A stretch of 64,000 nucleotides of DNA from assembly GCF_021134715.1 (NCBI RefSeq), contig NC_060019.1, forward strand, positions 10,926,001-10,990,000, written 5' to 3'. A program made the position numbers and the translations under genes. This stretch comes from Daphnia pulex. Its lineage: Eukaryota; Arthropoda; Branchiopoda; Diplostraca; Daphniidae. Under the pieces are notes generated by a model, which was given only the letters and a program-made list of their open reading frames with translations, had not been told where the DNA came from and ran no database searches. Position 1 is the first letter of the stretch. Every line of letters begins with the position of its first letter. Shown here piece by piece: positions 10,220-22,193 of the stretch.

Positions 10220-13200
10220 ATGAAGATGCCTTGGTATTCGTCTTATTACCAGGATACGGCCCCACGAAATCGATTTCGTCAACAGAGCCGCACTAGCAAT
10301 CCGGCCAGCAACGTGTTCCTTCACACGGTCCACTTATCTTCATCCGCTTATTCGACTCCCTCGTACCGTCAGCAGTACTATCCATCCCATCCGTCGCCGC
10401 CGCCACCGTCGTCATACACGAGACGACATTATCAAAATGATTTCAGTCATTTTCGACCCGAGACGAGCAGCTTGAACAGTGGGGCAAGTTATAGGCCGCG
10501 ACATTCGTCCCCGCACTCATCTCCAAACTCGAGTACTGGATCCAGCAGCAGTCCGTTCAAGAGCCGTAGTGACGGATCGAATTGGTACCATCATCGTCGG
10601 ACAGCTGATTCGGCCACTGAAAGACTTTTGGCCCGTGCCGATGCGCTCACCGAGAGACTGCATCGACTGTTGACTAAGTCTGCCGACTTACACTGGCGCC
10701 GAACGGATAACCCCGTTCGCCCCGATATTTATAGCCGAATGAGTCAGTCTAAGCCTCAGTCAGCGGCAACTGGAACATCGTCGACGGCTAATATGGACAC
10801 CGATACAAATGTGGCAGCCCCTTCTGTCCGTGTCGATGACATCACCGTATCTAAAACCGAACCACGTCCGACCACTCGAACGCATGTCATCACCATCAAG
10901 CTGAGCAACAGCTATAGTAACAGAGGCAATCATCGGTCTCAGCATTTGTTCCAAGATCCCGTCAAGTCCCAAAAGACTCCAGAACCCCAAAGGCCTCCAA
11001 GATCACAGAAGCCCCAAGAAGCCGAAGAGCCCCCAAAACCCCAAGAAGCGAAAGAACCAGAAAAGCCCCAAGCATATCCAAAATATGAAGAATCTCAGAA
11101 ATTTCAAGAAACAAAAGAGATTCACGTAGGAAAGGAGGAAACTCCTGAAAGGCAAGAGACTCCAGAGCCGCCCGAGTCGCCGAAAGACTACCGTAGACAA
11201 AGACCGCAAGACTCAAAGCAGCCGAGTCAACATTCGTCGTCGCGATCGTACAGACAGTCGACGACACGTAAGCCGCCTGTCGTTCGGATCATTCCCATTC
11301 ACATTGAGGTGGAATCGGACGACTCTGGTATTGTGATTGACCCAGAAAGGGACATTCAGGTTCCGGATGAGGATCCAAGAGTTCCCATGGTTGATAGTCC
11401 CATCTCTAGTCGTAAAAACACTTCGTCAATTTTTATCAATGGTCCCGTTTTCGTTGCGGAAAAGCCGAATCTTGTCGTAGAGTCAGATCTCGAACCCGAG
11501 TTGGACATCGAACTGGATGAACCAATCCGCCCGGCGAGTGGTTCAACCAACAGCCGTCGTTGGGCTCTTACTCTGAGGTAGGATTTTCCAAATGGGAAAG
11601 GCCATCAAACATATCCTCAGCACAGATTGCCTTTTCCTATACATCCGCTTTATTCTAACATTTCCAAACTGAAGAAAGAACATGTTCGACTGTACCTTAA
11701 CCACTTCATTTTCATGCGACTCGTACTTTCGTTGTTCCGTGGGCAGTTGGCATTCGTCAATATTTTATCTGACTGGATTTCCAGGAAAGAAATCGCATCA
11801 CCAACAGTCTCTCCTAATATAATATAAATGTGAATGTACAATTTCTACCGCCTTAATGAAAATCACTTAGCCGTAAATCATTCATTTTCCAGTCGCGCCC
11901 GGCTCACAACCGAGAAAGTTGTTGGCTTGACGTCATGTTAAAATAATCGCTTTGTTTTGCGTCCTTGGCAAAAGTCTCGATTTGTGTAGGCACATTTTTT
12001 TTCTAGCTCGCTTTTTTCATTTGCAATTTTCTTTTCTGTTTTTTTTTTGCAGTCTTGCGGAGGAAAAGAAGGCGGAAGGCAATGCTCATTACAAGGTGAA
12101 AGACTACAGAAAAGCATTGGCTTGTTACACGCGAGCTATCGAGCTTTGCCCGGACAGTGTGGCCTATTATGGCAACCGAGCTGCCTGTCGCATGATGATG
12201 GGTTTATACCAAGACGCCTTGGAAGATGCCCGTGAGAGTACACGCCTGGATTCCGGCTTCGCTAAAGGCTACGTCCGTATAGCTAAATGCTGCCTTGCAC
12301 TGGGTGATACAGCGGCTGCCCTCAACGCCGTCAACAAAGCAGAAGAACTCGATCCGAATTCCGACCTGACAAACGAGAAGCGTTCACTTCAAGCTCTCCA
12401 ACAGTTTGCTGAAGAAATTATCAAATCCAACGCCAAAGGCGATTATCGCAAAGTATTTCCCAGAATTTGTTCTGTTACTTTTTTTTATTCGTGTTGTTTG
12501 CTAAAACTTTGTCTTCATTTAAGGTAATCTTCTGCTGCGATCGCTCATTAGAACACGCCCCAGCTGCTCGACGTCTGAAATTGACCAAAGCAGAATGTCT
12601 CGCGTTACTTGGTCGATACGCCGAAGCAGAAGAAATGGCCAAGTACGTTTGCCAATATTTCCATTTACGTATTATATTCTTTCAGTTCATTAACTCTCAT
12701 TTTGATTTTACAGTGATGTTCTCAGATCAGATCAAACAAATGCGGATGCCCTTTTGGTCAGGGGTTTGTGCTTTTATTATCAAGACAATATCGAACGGGC
12801 GTTCCTTCACTTTAAACAGGTTCTGCTCATGGCTCCAGACCATGTTAAAGCTCGTGATATCTTCAGAGTTAGTAAAACATTCCCCCCTAATATTTGCTTT
12901 ATTCTGTTTGCTTATCATGTTTGTCTACTCAATTGCAGAGAGCAAAATTACTAAAAACCAAGAAAGAAGAAGGCAACGAAGCTTTCAAGGCCGGGCGATA
13001 TCAAGAAGCCCATGAATTGTACACAGCCACGCTGATTATTGATCCTAACAACAAACTGACCAATGCCAAAGTATATTTTAACCGCGCTGTAGTTCTTGTA
13101 AAGGTATGTTGATTTGCCAATTCAATCAGCAGCACTACAGAGTTATGATGTGTTGTTGTCTTTTTCCATTTGCAGCTAGGCAAACTAAAAGAAGCCTTGG

Positions 13201-14028
13201 GCGACTGTGACCGGGCCATTGAGTTGGACGAAACTTACATCAAAGCATACTTGCGTCGGGCTAAGATTTGTATGGACCTTGAACAGTTTGAAGATGCCGT
13301 AAGAGACTATGAAAAAGTCAACAAAATGGAAAAAAATCGAGGTTTGTTTAACTGGTCTTAAACTCTCTTTTAAATTGATAACCTTAGAATTTGACTAAAC
13401 AATTTTTAAAATTCAGAATACAAACGATTGCTACATGAAGCTAAATTGGCATTGAAAAAGTCCCAACGAAAGGATTACTACAAGATATTGGGCGTCGACC
13501 GTAACGCAAACGACGATGAAATAAAAAAAGCTTACAAGAAACGAGCACTTGTTCATCATCCAGGTGTGTATTTATTACCGATAATCAGTAAAATTCGCTC
13601 ATACTTTTGAATCTTTCTAACAATGTTTTTTACTCTTGCCACAGATCGTCATTCAAGTGCTACTGAAGAGGAAAAGAAAGAGCAAGAAAAGAAGTTCAAG
13701 GAATTGGGAGAAGCCTATGGTATCCTGTCAGACCCCAAAAAGAAATCTAGATATGATAATGGGCATGATATCGATGATAATGACGGTGGCGGATATTCAA
13801 GTAAAATCAGCATTCGCATTAAAGTGATAAAATTGCACCGCTAATTTTTTCTCTTTTTATCCATTTTTCATTGCAGGCGAAATGGATCCTAATCAAATAT
13901 TCCAAGCATTTTTCGGTGGTCCAAGCATGTTCCGGATGGGTAACATGGGGGGTGGAGGAATGGGAGGCATGGGTGGCGGTGGAATGGGCGGCCATTGTCC
14001 AGGCAATTTTAACTTTCAGTTTGGCTAA
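10220..14028 (+). CDS. DNAJC7: DNAJC7-type TPR and J-domain co-chaperone with long N-terminal extension
   Basis: Nine plus-strand exons (10220-11577, 12053-12452, 12524-12642, 12714-12867, 12939-13103, 13176-13341, 13417-13563, 13645-13800, 13877-14028), every junction in phase, give 938 residues. Exons 2-9 match DNAJC7 (TPR2) from end to end: TPR motifs such as [70 protein letters not shown] and [20 protein letters not shown], then a J domain ([23 protein letters not shown] spanning the 13563/13645 junction) and a Gly/Met-rich tail ending NFNFQFG. The family binds Hsp70 and Hsp90 through its TPRs and returns clients from Hsp90 to Hsp70. Human DNAJC7 has 494 residues; here exon 1 adds about 453 residues of disordered Ser/Pro/Arg/Glu-rich sequence with KPQE/PEPP repeats (about 250-330). 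No other start codon upstream of TPR1 is seen, so exon 1 is probably needed in at least one isoform. Confidence 0.9.
11928..11935. promoter_or_regulatory. CRE-like palindrome in DNAJC7 intron 1
   Basis: A perfect TGACGTCA lies in the 475-bp first intron, 118 bases before the first TPR exon. It could mark an internal promoter for a short form, but no in-frame ATG follows before the TPR exon. Chance occurrence cannot be excluded. Confidence 0.3.
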
Positions 14029-14540
14029 AATTACATCTATGCAGCCGTTCGTATGCTATTCTATTAACCTGTGCATTCAAATATCGAAGAGTCCGTTATT
14101 GGCCGTAAGACATGAGCACCTTTGGTCTTACCTTTCAGTCGGCAAAATTTTCTTTTCGAAAGTTGATGCATGTGGCTGTAAAAAAAAACATTTGCCAGTT
14201 ATTTGCGCTGTCCATACAATATCCCAATCCCTTAGACTCACGACCGAATCTTCTTATGCTATACACGGACTAAGATTTATCATCGTTTTTTGTTTCTTTT
14301 GGTTGGTAATAGAGTATAGAAATCTTATTTCGTGTGATCTACTCGATGATGAAACATTTTTTGAAAAATGAAATATCTTGCACTAGATTAGATAACTTAG
14401 CTCATTACAGTTGGTAGTAAATGTAGAATATTACACATATCAAGTTGTAATTCAACACATAATATAGCTATGTTTCTTTAGCTAGGCTTTAGAATGGCTA
14501 TAGAATGGCTATGTGCATAATGCAAAAACAGGTATGATAA

Positions 14541-14546
14541 AATAAA
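14541..14546 (+). terminator. Probable poly(A) signal of the DNAJC7-like gene
   Basis: AATAAA, 513 bases after the stop at 14028 and 60 bases before the stop of the convergent MALSU1 gene. The two transcripts probably overlap or nearly touch at their 3' ends. Confidence 0.45.
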
Positions 14547-14605
14547 TTGAAAACATGATAGTACAAAATCATCTATTGAGCAAAAAAATAACATCTTTAC
14601 ATGAA

Positions 14606-15447
14606 CTATGAGTTCAGACTGGGGAAAGTATGTTCCTTCATTAAGCTTGCCACAACATCCTCCTTCTCATTGGATAGGTCATCAAAATCTGCTCCACATG
14701 TCCACAATGTTTCAAGGTCATATATTTTTCTTGTTTTGCTTGAAAATATATGCAGTGCAATATTTCCCAGATCCAAGGCAATCCAATCTTTATTATCTTT
14801 CCCTTCTATAACTGGTAAAGGATCTGTCTCAAAACACCGCCTTTTGAAAACTTTTCTTATGAATTCTGTAATAAAGTATAGACAATAATGATGCAGATAA
14901 TAATAAAATAGACACTTAATTTTAAAATAAATAATTTACCTGCAATAGCAGTCATTTGCTTAGGAGATCTTCCAGTAGTGATCACCATGTAATCTACATA
15001 ATTCAACTCTGGTGGAACAGCAATTACAACTATTTGGTCAAGCTTTTGTTGGGATAAGATGTCCACAAATTCTTCAATATCAAATACTCCAGTGATCCCT
15101 CGCTCTAAGGAAACTCCTTCAAATTCATCAAATTCTTCTATTTCTTCTGAATCGCCAATTCTGTGCCAACTCTCATCATCTAGCAATTCAGTTGCATCAG
15201 ACTTTATCTCAATTTTTTCTTCTGAAAATTGTCTTAAGGAATTCATTAATTGTGGTCGAAAAGTCAAAAATCGAGATACTCCTTCAAGTTGGTTAGCAAA
15301 ATCTCTTTTAAAACATGCTTTGTGACTGATCCCATTGACTATTTGGTGATGATGTATTTGCTGATAAGCAGAATTCAATTTGCATGTATTATTACTTAAT
15401 GATTTCTTTGGGGTAAGAAATATTCGAAACGACAACTGACGCCACAT
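14606..15447 (-). CDS. MALSU1: Mitochondrial ribosome silencing factor (MALSU1/RsfS family)
   Basis: Two minus-strand exons, 15447-14940 and 14865-14606, join as GCA G|AA TTC to give 255 residues. The first 70 or so residues are basic with Arg/Lys and Ser, and begin MWRQLSFRIFLTPKK, as expected of a mitochondrial targeting peptide. An acidic stretch (about 90-125) precedes the RsfS domain, which shows the family hallmarks LDQIVVIAVPPEL, YVDYMVITTGRSPKQM, KDWIALDLGNIALHIF and RKIYDLETLW. Bacterial RsfS binds uL14 and blocks subunit joining; the animal mitochondrial member aids assembly of the large mitoribosomal subunit. Human MALSU1 is 234 residues, a close match. The gene is head-to-head with the phospholipase gene 547 bases away. 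Confidence 0.92.
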
Positions 15448-15994
15448 ATTTACTATAAATACTGATTTAAGTGTGATTTAAGGTCTGATTGTTGCCTGCC
15501 TGATAATCCCGAAAATACACGAAAATACAAAAACACAAAACATAATATTTTCGTCTGCAAAGAGCAGACGAAGTCTATGATGCAATAAATCTGCAGACGA
15601 AAATTACGAAAGAACAACAGTCCTGTGAGAGAGATCACATAGATTTTTACATTTCTCAACGATTCTACCGTTAATTTATAGGATAACTTGAATAAACGTC
15701 ATTCTAGTTTACGTTAGGTAGAAAACTATATCAAGAAAACGCATATCTCCCTCGTCCTACTTGTGCATTTCGTATTAGCCTACTTGTACTTATCCATAGC
15801 TTCATCTGTCAGTGCCAGTCATCAGATAGTGATTAAAACAGTAATCATATCATTTGCGAGAATTCACTTATTATCTTTCTGTCTTGTCAGCAAAATATTC
15901 AAAACCCTAATTTAACAACAGTATTCTGATTTACTGCATTTCAAAATCCAAACCAAAAAAGTGTAACCTTCACAAGTTCCTTAAAGAATTAAGA
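15448..15994. promoter_or_regulatory. Shared head-to-head promoter region, MALSU1 / iPLA2
   Basis: These 547 bases lie between two divergent starts, a minus-strand mitochondrial gene and a plus-strand phospholipase, so they probably hold both promoters. The sequence is AT-rich; CGTCTGCAGA-like words around 15553 and 15590 form an inverted pair (GTCTGCAAA ... TCTGCAGACG). No TATA box at a convincing distance is seen. Confidence 0.45.
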
Positions 15995-18900
15995 ATGTCC
16001 TTTTTTTCTCAGTTAGCTTCTGCTGTTGCCACAAATTTGGTTAATTCTCTTACTTCCTCCGGTATAACAGATCCTGTTAAAGTCACAGAAGTTTCCTCAT
16101 CTTCATTAATAACTAGAAATGTTTGTAAAAGAGACCAATGTTTAGTATTGTATGGAAAGGGTGCGAGTGTTAATGCTGCTGGTTTTGAGTTGATCATGAC
16201 AGGTAGTAGGGATAAACTTTTCAGGTAAACCTTTATTGTTCAATATTTTGTGGAAATTCAAATATTCATACCATATCTTGTAGCCTTTGCAGGTCTTCAG
16301 AAGAAACATTTGTGGAACATCATTTTCAAATGGCTAGAGATAAACTGCCATATCTATTGAAAATATCAGTAGAGGTTTGAAGTTCGACCAAATATTAAAA
16401 TAATATTTTGTTTTGATTCATATATATTTTAATTAAATTTCTAGCTGTGTATGCTACCCCAACTTCAAGAAGTCTGGTCTCTTATAATTGTTAATCCATG
16501 TTGGACTGCTGCACATATCGTTGCCTATTATGGTCTGCAAGATGGCCTTAAGGATCCTTCACTTTCCGCGTATTGTTTTTTATTGATCTGTTAGTCGACA
16601 TCGTTAGATTAACGTACTAAATACTTTATCAGTCTGCTTTGCCTTTGTGACGAGTCTACTGGAATGACGCCAATGCATGTGGCAGCCAAAAGCGGGAAAG
16701 CAGAGTTCGTGAAAGCTGTAATAAGTAGCACCATGTCCGAAAATGTGCAGTTTGATGCAAGAGATCATAAAGGAAATACTGTGTATCATTACGCCGCAAC
16801 AGCAAACAAAGAAACAATCGAGGTAATTAAGTTAGTAGTGCTGTTACCGACTGCGTAATTATGTAACTTAATTTTTTCCATTGTACTAGGCTTTAGGTTT
16901 TTGTCCTTTACAAGGAATGATCAACTCTAAGAACGAAGAAAATCAAACGCCACTCCATCTAGCCTGCCTAGCGGATAAACCGGATAATGTTAAAGCTCTC
17001 ATAGCAGCAGGGGCGAATGTCAACGCATCTAGCAATGATGAAGGTTCCATCGTTCAAACTGCGGTCGCCACTAGTTTCGCGTGTGCTAAAGAAATTCTAA
17101 CAGCTTTCCCCAATCAACTTCACGTCAAAGTAAATTTTGTAGATTTTTGTAGACAGAACAAGTGTTCTGTAAATTTTGTTAATCATTTTGCTCATCATAG
17201 GATATGAAAAATGGAGGCACACCTTTACATTGGGCTACGACGAAAGAAGTGGTTATCGCCCTTGTAGAGCTCGGTTGTAGCATTGATGCTCGCAATTTTA
17301 GTGGTCACACTGCCTTGCATGTTATGGTACAAAGAGATCGGTTTGAGTGTGTTGTTGCTCTTTTGAGTTGTGGAGCGGATCCTAATTTAGTGGATTCTAC
17401 TGGCAATTCACCTCTTCATTTAGCGTCTAGCTCTGCAAGTCTGCTGATAGTTCAGGTATATTTTCCGTTATAATATTTCCCAAATTTTTAATTAAAAAAA
17501 AAATACGTATACTTACAGGCATTAATAGCATTTGGTTCTAATGTGAACATGCTGAATGATCAAGGTGAGTCTCCACGCCATTTAGTTGCTGGTATGCGTT
17601 CCAATACTGCTCCACAGTTGCTGTACTGTGTACACGCTGTTGGCGCAAAACGCTGTTCCCAGAAAATGCCAAAATGCGGAGACGGGTGTAGTCCTACTGG
17701 AAAAGATGATGGGCAATCTTCCGGGGTAGACCAAATACCTCGAACGCGTTATCTGTTCGACGCCATGCTTCATCAGGTGTGTCAACATTCAGCAAGTGCT
17801 AATCAAGGATCGTAAGTTTTTCCGACAATGCTCTTGCCATTAAAAAGATTTTGATAAATAGATTTCGTGTTAAGGAAATCAAGTATTGGCGGACGCATCC
17901 TGTGTTTAGATGGCGGTGGGATACGTGGATTAATTCTAATTCAAATGTTAGAGGCATTGGAAACCATTCTTGGGGGGCCCGTAATCAAACATTTTGATTG
18001 GATATCTGGAACTAGTACTGGCGGAATTCTCGCCCTAGCTTTGTGTTGTGGTAAAGCCGTTTTTTATTTTATTTCCATTTCAGCCACTGATGGAAAAATG
18101 TCGTATTTTTAAAGGCAAATCCATTTACGAATGTAAATCGATGTATTTTCGATTTAAAGACCAAGTTTTTATTGGCAAAAGACCTTACAACGCTGATCAT
18201 TTGGAGGGTTTTCTGAGAACTGAATTCGGTGATCGTACTATGGCTGATATTACTGGCCCAAAGTAAGTTTTTACTCAATTTCAGTGTTTTCTTCTCTTAG
18301 TTGTGACACTTTAATTGCATTAGGTTGATGGTCACAGCGGTCATAGCGGATACGATTCCCGCTGATCTCCATATCTTTCGTAATTATACGTCACCACAAG
18401 ATTTGTTAAGCATACCCGAAGTAAATAAATCTAAAAAAGCTGAAGATCAAATGGTTTGGCAAGCTGCGCGTGCATCAGGAGCGGCACCAACGTATTTCAG
18501 GTAAAATATTTTAAGGGTTTGTTTCCATGTTTGTTTTATTTATACGTGTTCTTTATTATTTTGCCACAATTTTAGAGCTTTTGGCTCTTTTCTTGATGGT
18601 GGCTTGATTGCAAATAATCCGACTTTGGACGTATTGACGGAAATACAAGAATACAACTCGGTTATGAACGCTCTAGGTGCGGGTAGTTCCGTTCAGCCTA
18701 TGCTAGTTGTGTCTTTCGGAACAGGATGCAAACCAACTGAACAGGTGAGAAATTCTGGAAGCAAAAATAATTGCAATGTTTTAAATTTCTAACATCTTCA
18801 GGTGAATACGATTGATGTCTTTCGTCCAGAAAGTCTGATTGATGCTGCCCGCTTGGCATGGGGTGCGTCCGCCTTTGGGAAGTTATTGGTTGAACAGGTA

Positions 18901-19267
18901 AATAAACTTCTAAATTTGAAAAAAAAAAAAAAATGAAATGCAATGTTTGTTTTTTATGAATGTTATCCTACACTAGGTGACCTCTACGGATCGAAGGGTA
19001 AATTAATTAAAATTTAGTTTTTTAATTGAAGTGCAATCCAATTATAACATCCCCTATTTGACGCGTATTCAGGTTGTAGATCGGGCAAGAAGCTGGTGTA
19101 GCATGATCGGATGTGCGTATTTTCGTCTTTCTCCTTGCTTAGAGAAAGACATTGCGCTAGATGAAACTCGAAACGATCAATTGATCCCAATGCTTTGGGA
19201 GACAAAAGCTTTCATTCACAGTCATTCGGCTGACTTTAAAAGAATCGCACAGTTGCTTAAGAACTAG
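15995..19267 (+). CDS. PLA2G6: Calcium-independent phospholipase A2, group VI (ankyrin repeats + patatin domain)
   Basis: Fourteen plus-strand exons join in frame to 798 residues (human PLA2G6: 752-806). Exons: 15995-16224, 16293-16374, 16445-16569, 16633-16822, 16890-17129, 17201-17455, 17519-17811, 17875-18050, 18115-18262, 18324-18500, 18576-18744, 18802-18897, 18977-18997, 19073-19267. Ankyrin repeats fill the middle ([68 protein letters not shown]). The patatin domain shows the nucleotide-type loop LDGGGIRG, the lipase motif GTSTG with its catalytic Ser, and the catalytic Asp motif DGG in [10 protein letters not shown]. The end [13 protein letters not shown] matches the family's calmodulin-binding-side C-terminus. 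The enzyme hydrolyses sn-2 acyl chains of phospholipids and acts in membrane remodelling and mitochondrial lipid repair. Exon 8 must end at 18050 and use the acceptor at 18114 to keep [15 protein letters not shown] in frame. Confidence 0.95.
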
Positions 19268-20417
19268 GTACCTGGTACCATTTGTGGAATTCCTTTCCTA
19301 TTTCTTCCTTAACTTAACATTGAAAACGACAATTAGATCGGATAGTTTGTTTTGCTTTATAGGTCTCTCTTTACATAAATTTACGGCGGCACAATACATG
19401 TTCTGGATTTGAATTCTGTTTCCTTTAATTTCTTTTACCGTGAAGCAAATGATTACATTTTATAGAAGTTTTTATTTGTTCTTTTACGAACGGAACCAAA
19501 GGATCAAGTCTCCTCAAAAATGTGATTATGAATGTATTGTTTGAACGTTGAACTAATGTGTGTAGGCTTTATAATAGTTTGCGGAAGCCGTGGTGTAGTT
19601 AAAATTATGTGATTATGATATCATCGTGTCCAATGTCTGTTTGTTCGCAACTTCTAGACCGTTTGAGATATCTTAATCAAGTTTTATTGTAGAATGTTTC
19701 TCTTTTTCCAAATAAGGTCTGAATGTATTGGATTAAGTTTCGTATATTATTTCCAAGATTTAATTTATTTTTTAAGAAAACCATCCTTGGCGCCACCGCT
19801 TGGTATCGCGGGTCAGGTTAGCCAGTAAGTCAGTAACCTGTACAAACATAAACCTGCATGTTTTGCCACTATCAAATATCCTGCAAATCGAGTTCTAAAA
19901 TATATCCGTTTTCTGTTAGTTTGCGTCCGCAATCACATGTCACACGATACTAAAAAAACTTGCGTTCGTTTTATAGCCTACTTAGAACTTAAAAAATTGA
20001 AAATGAAGGAATATTACGAAATAATGCTGTGGTAAAATGGGAAAATATGTTGATGTAACCACGCTCAATGAGTCATTGCCATTATTTTTTGGACGTCGCG
20101 CGCTGCACACATTCTCAAGTTGGGTTGATGTTTCAAATGTGTGCGTTCTGCAACCGCTTCTAACCACACCCTTCTACGGCTTGGAAATAGCTGTTGTTGT
20201 TCCAATTCAAGGTTGCCGAAACCTAGTGCATCGACCCCCACAGGCTACAGCTGCCCACAGTGGATTTGACAGCAGATTTAGTCTGTTGGGTCGTTGGGTG
20301 TTAGACAATGGTTTTCTAAATGCTGTTCGTCGAATAATAATACCGTATGTTGATGGTATTTAACTCCAACTTCTCACGGGTATTTAACATTGCCGTTTAA
20401 CAGTGTGCTTTAAAAAA
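19268..20417. other. Intergenic between iPLA2 and the tetraspanin
   Basis: About 1.15 kb: the 3' flank of iPLA2, then the likely promoter of the tetraspanin. A 108-codon plus-strand frame (20037-20363) begins MGKYVDVTTLNESL but shows no family motif and I do not call it a gene. No AATAAA is seen soon after the iPLA2 stop. Confidence 0.45.
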
Positions 20418-21688
20418 ATGAGTGGTTATGGCCGAAGAAGAGGCCGTAACATTAACCACATCAACGTTTGTGTCAAATACACCATATTCTTCTTCAACTT
20501 TGTGTTTTGGGTAAGCAACAATGTAGCATTACTTTCTTGGTTATACTCACAGTAATAATTTTTTATTTGGTTTTTAGCTTCTTGGAGGAATTTTTGTTGG
20601 AGTTGGCTTGTATGCCTTCTTTGAGAAATGGAAAGGCACCGGCTACAGTTTGGTTCTAAATGCCGAACAAATGATTCTTGATATATCTATCATCATGCTT
20701 ATTGTTGGTTTTGTCATGTTCACTGTCAGTTTTGCTGGCTGTGTAGGGGCTCTCAGAGAGAACTCATGTCTTCTCAAATTTGTAAGTTTTTTTTGTTTTA
20801 CTTTTATTCAAAAATGATATTTGTTCTTGATGATTTTTTTTTAACATATAGTACTCAGCTTGTTTGCTACTGTTTTTCATTGCCGAACTAGCCTTGGCTA
20901 CACTTGGATTTGTTTTTCCTCAGAAAGTAACAGGCGTGCTAGAAAAGCATTTGACTTCGAAACTCATAGAATTCTACAGAGAAGATCCAGATCTACAGAA
21001 CATAATTGATTTTACTCAGCAAGAAGTAAGTTATTTGAAACTATAAAATTGATCAAAGATTCACATTTATTTTTATTTCTAGTTCAAATGTTGTGGATTG
21101 AGTCAAAGTGGATTCTTGGACTGGTCTCAGAATGAATATTTCAACTGCACAAAAACTAATCCTTCTGTTGAAAGATGTGCTGTTCCGTTTTCATGTTGCA
21201 GAAATCCTGCGGACATTAATGTACGGAAATCTGTTACCTTGATAATTTCATATTGCTTCACACAGATAATTTTATTGGAAATTTTTTTTTTTCTGGTTCC
21301 AGACTGGTTTGATTAACGTGATGTGCGGTTATGAGGCGCAACAACTTACAGTAAGTTATCATTTATAATTTTAATCAGTTTTAATTCGAGATCGTTTGAT
21401 TAACCTGTATCGAATTAAACACAATTTTATTAGGAGCTTGAAGCTGCAAAGAAAATTCATATTAGTGGCTGCATTTCAATCATCGAAATGTGGGTGTATG
21501 GTAACCTCTACATTATAGCGGGCATAGCCACTGTTGTGGCTTTTGCGCAGGTAATTGGGAATTTCTCCTTCATGAACATAACAATTTTATTACATTTTTA
21601 CTATTCCGTTTTACAGCTTTTTGTGATTTTCTTGGCAAGAACTCTTGAAGGACAAATTCAACGTCAAAAATCATTATGGATGCATTGA
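20418..21688 (+). CDS. TspanC8-subgroup tetraspanin
   Basis: Seven plus-strand exons (20418-20510, 20578-20781, 20852-21025, 21083-21220, 21303-21350, 21434-21550, 21617-21688), all joined in phase 0, encode 281 residues, the length of human TSPAN33 (283). Four membrane segments are visible: [66 protein letters not shown] and [22 protein letters not shown]. The large loop has CCG, then NC, RC, VPFSCC and VMCGY plus a further Cys, i.e. eight cysteines, and the (A)VPFSCC signature typical of the TspanC8 group (TSPAN5/14/15/17/33). That group carries the metalloprotease ADAM10 out of the ER and so affects Notch shedding. Which member it is cannot be settled from the sequence alone. Confidence 0.93.
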
Positions 21689-21922
21689 ATTTCTCATTAG
21701 GCACTACTTCTCTGACTCTCAAAGACCAAGATCAAGAGAACAAACACCTCTTCTTTTTTTAAACTTTCGAACAAACCTTCGATATAATTGTTTGCTTTAA
21801 TTCACGTGTTTGTTGTGCATGTGATACTGCCTTCTTTTGGCGCCAGAGATCCCTGTAGCATTGTCATGATGTCATTTTCATCGTTCAAGTTTCATTTAGC
21901 AAAAATAAGAACAACTTTTTCT

Positions 21923-21928
21923 AATAAA
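21923..21928 (+). terminator. Probable poly(A) signal of the tetraspanin gene
   Basis: AATAAA, 235 bases after the tetraspanin stop codon, in an AT-rich 3' flank. No other hexamer of this kind lies closer to the stop. Confidence 0.5.
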
Positions 21929-22193
21929 AGATACCAAATCAAATCGTTGGGAATTTCTTTTGAAGAATGAGTAATCGATATCTTATCGATCCTGCTGTCG
22001 AATCTATACTTTTTCTCTACAGTGTCCTCCCTGCTATTGACTTTCTACTTCTCAGTTCAAAACTCTTCCTTACTTGGAAGGATATATTGCTTCAAGATAG
22101 TCACACTCTAAATGGTAACTCAATTCTTATCTAAAGTTTTCCCATAAAGTGTATTTGATGGCTTTGATTTTTTTGTATTTTATTTTCCTTTCA

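Noticed and set aside
18051-18084. A 34-base iPLA2 intron ending at the first CAG after exon 8
   Set aside because: It is too short, and it breaks the frame. The acceptor at 18113-18114 gives a normal 64-base intron and keeps [13 protein letters not shown] in frame.
20037-20363. 108-codon plus-strand frame before the tetraspanin
   Set aside because: No recognisable family; lies in the probable tetraspanin promoter.
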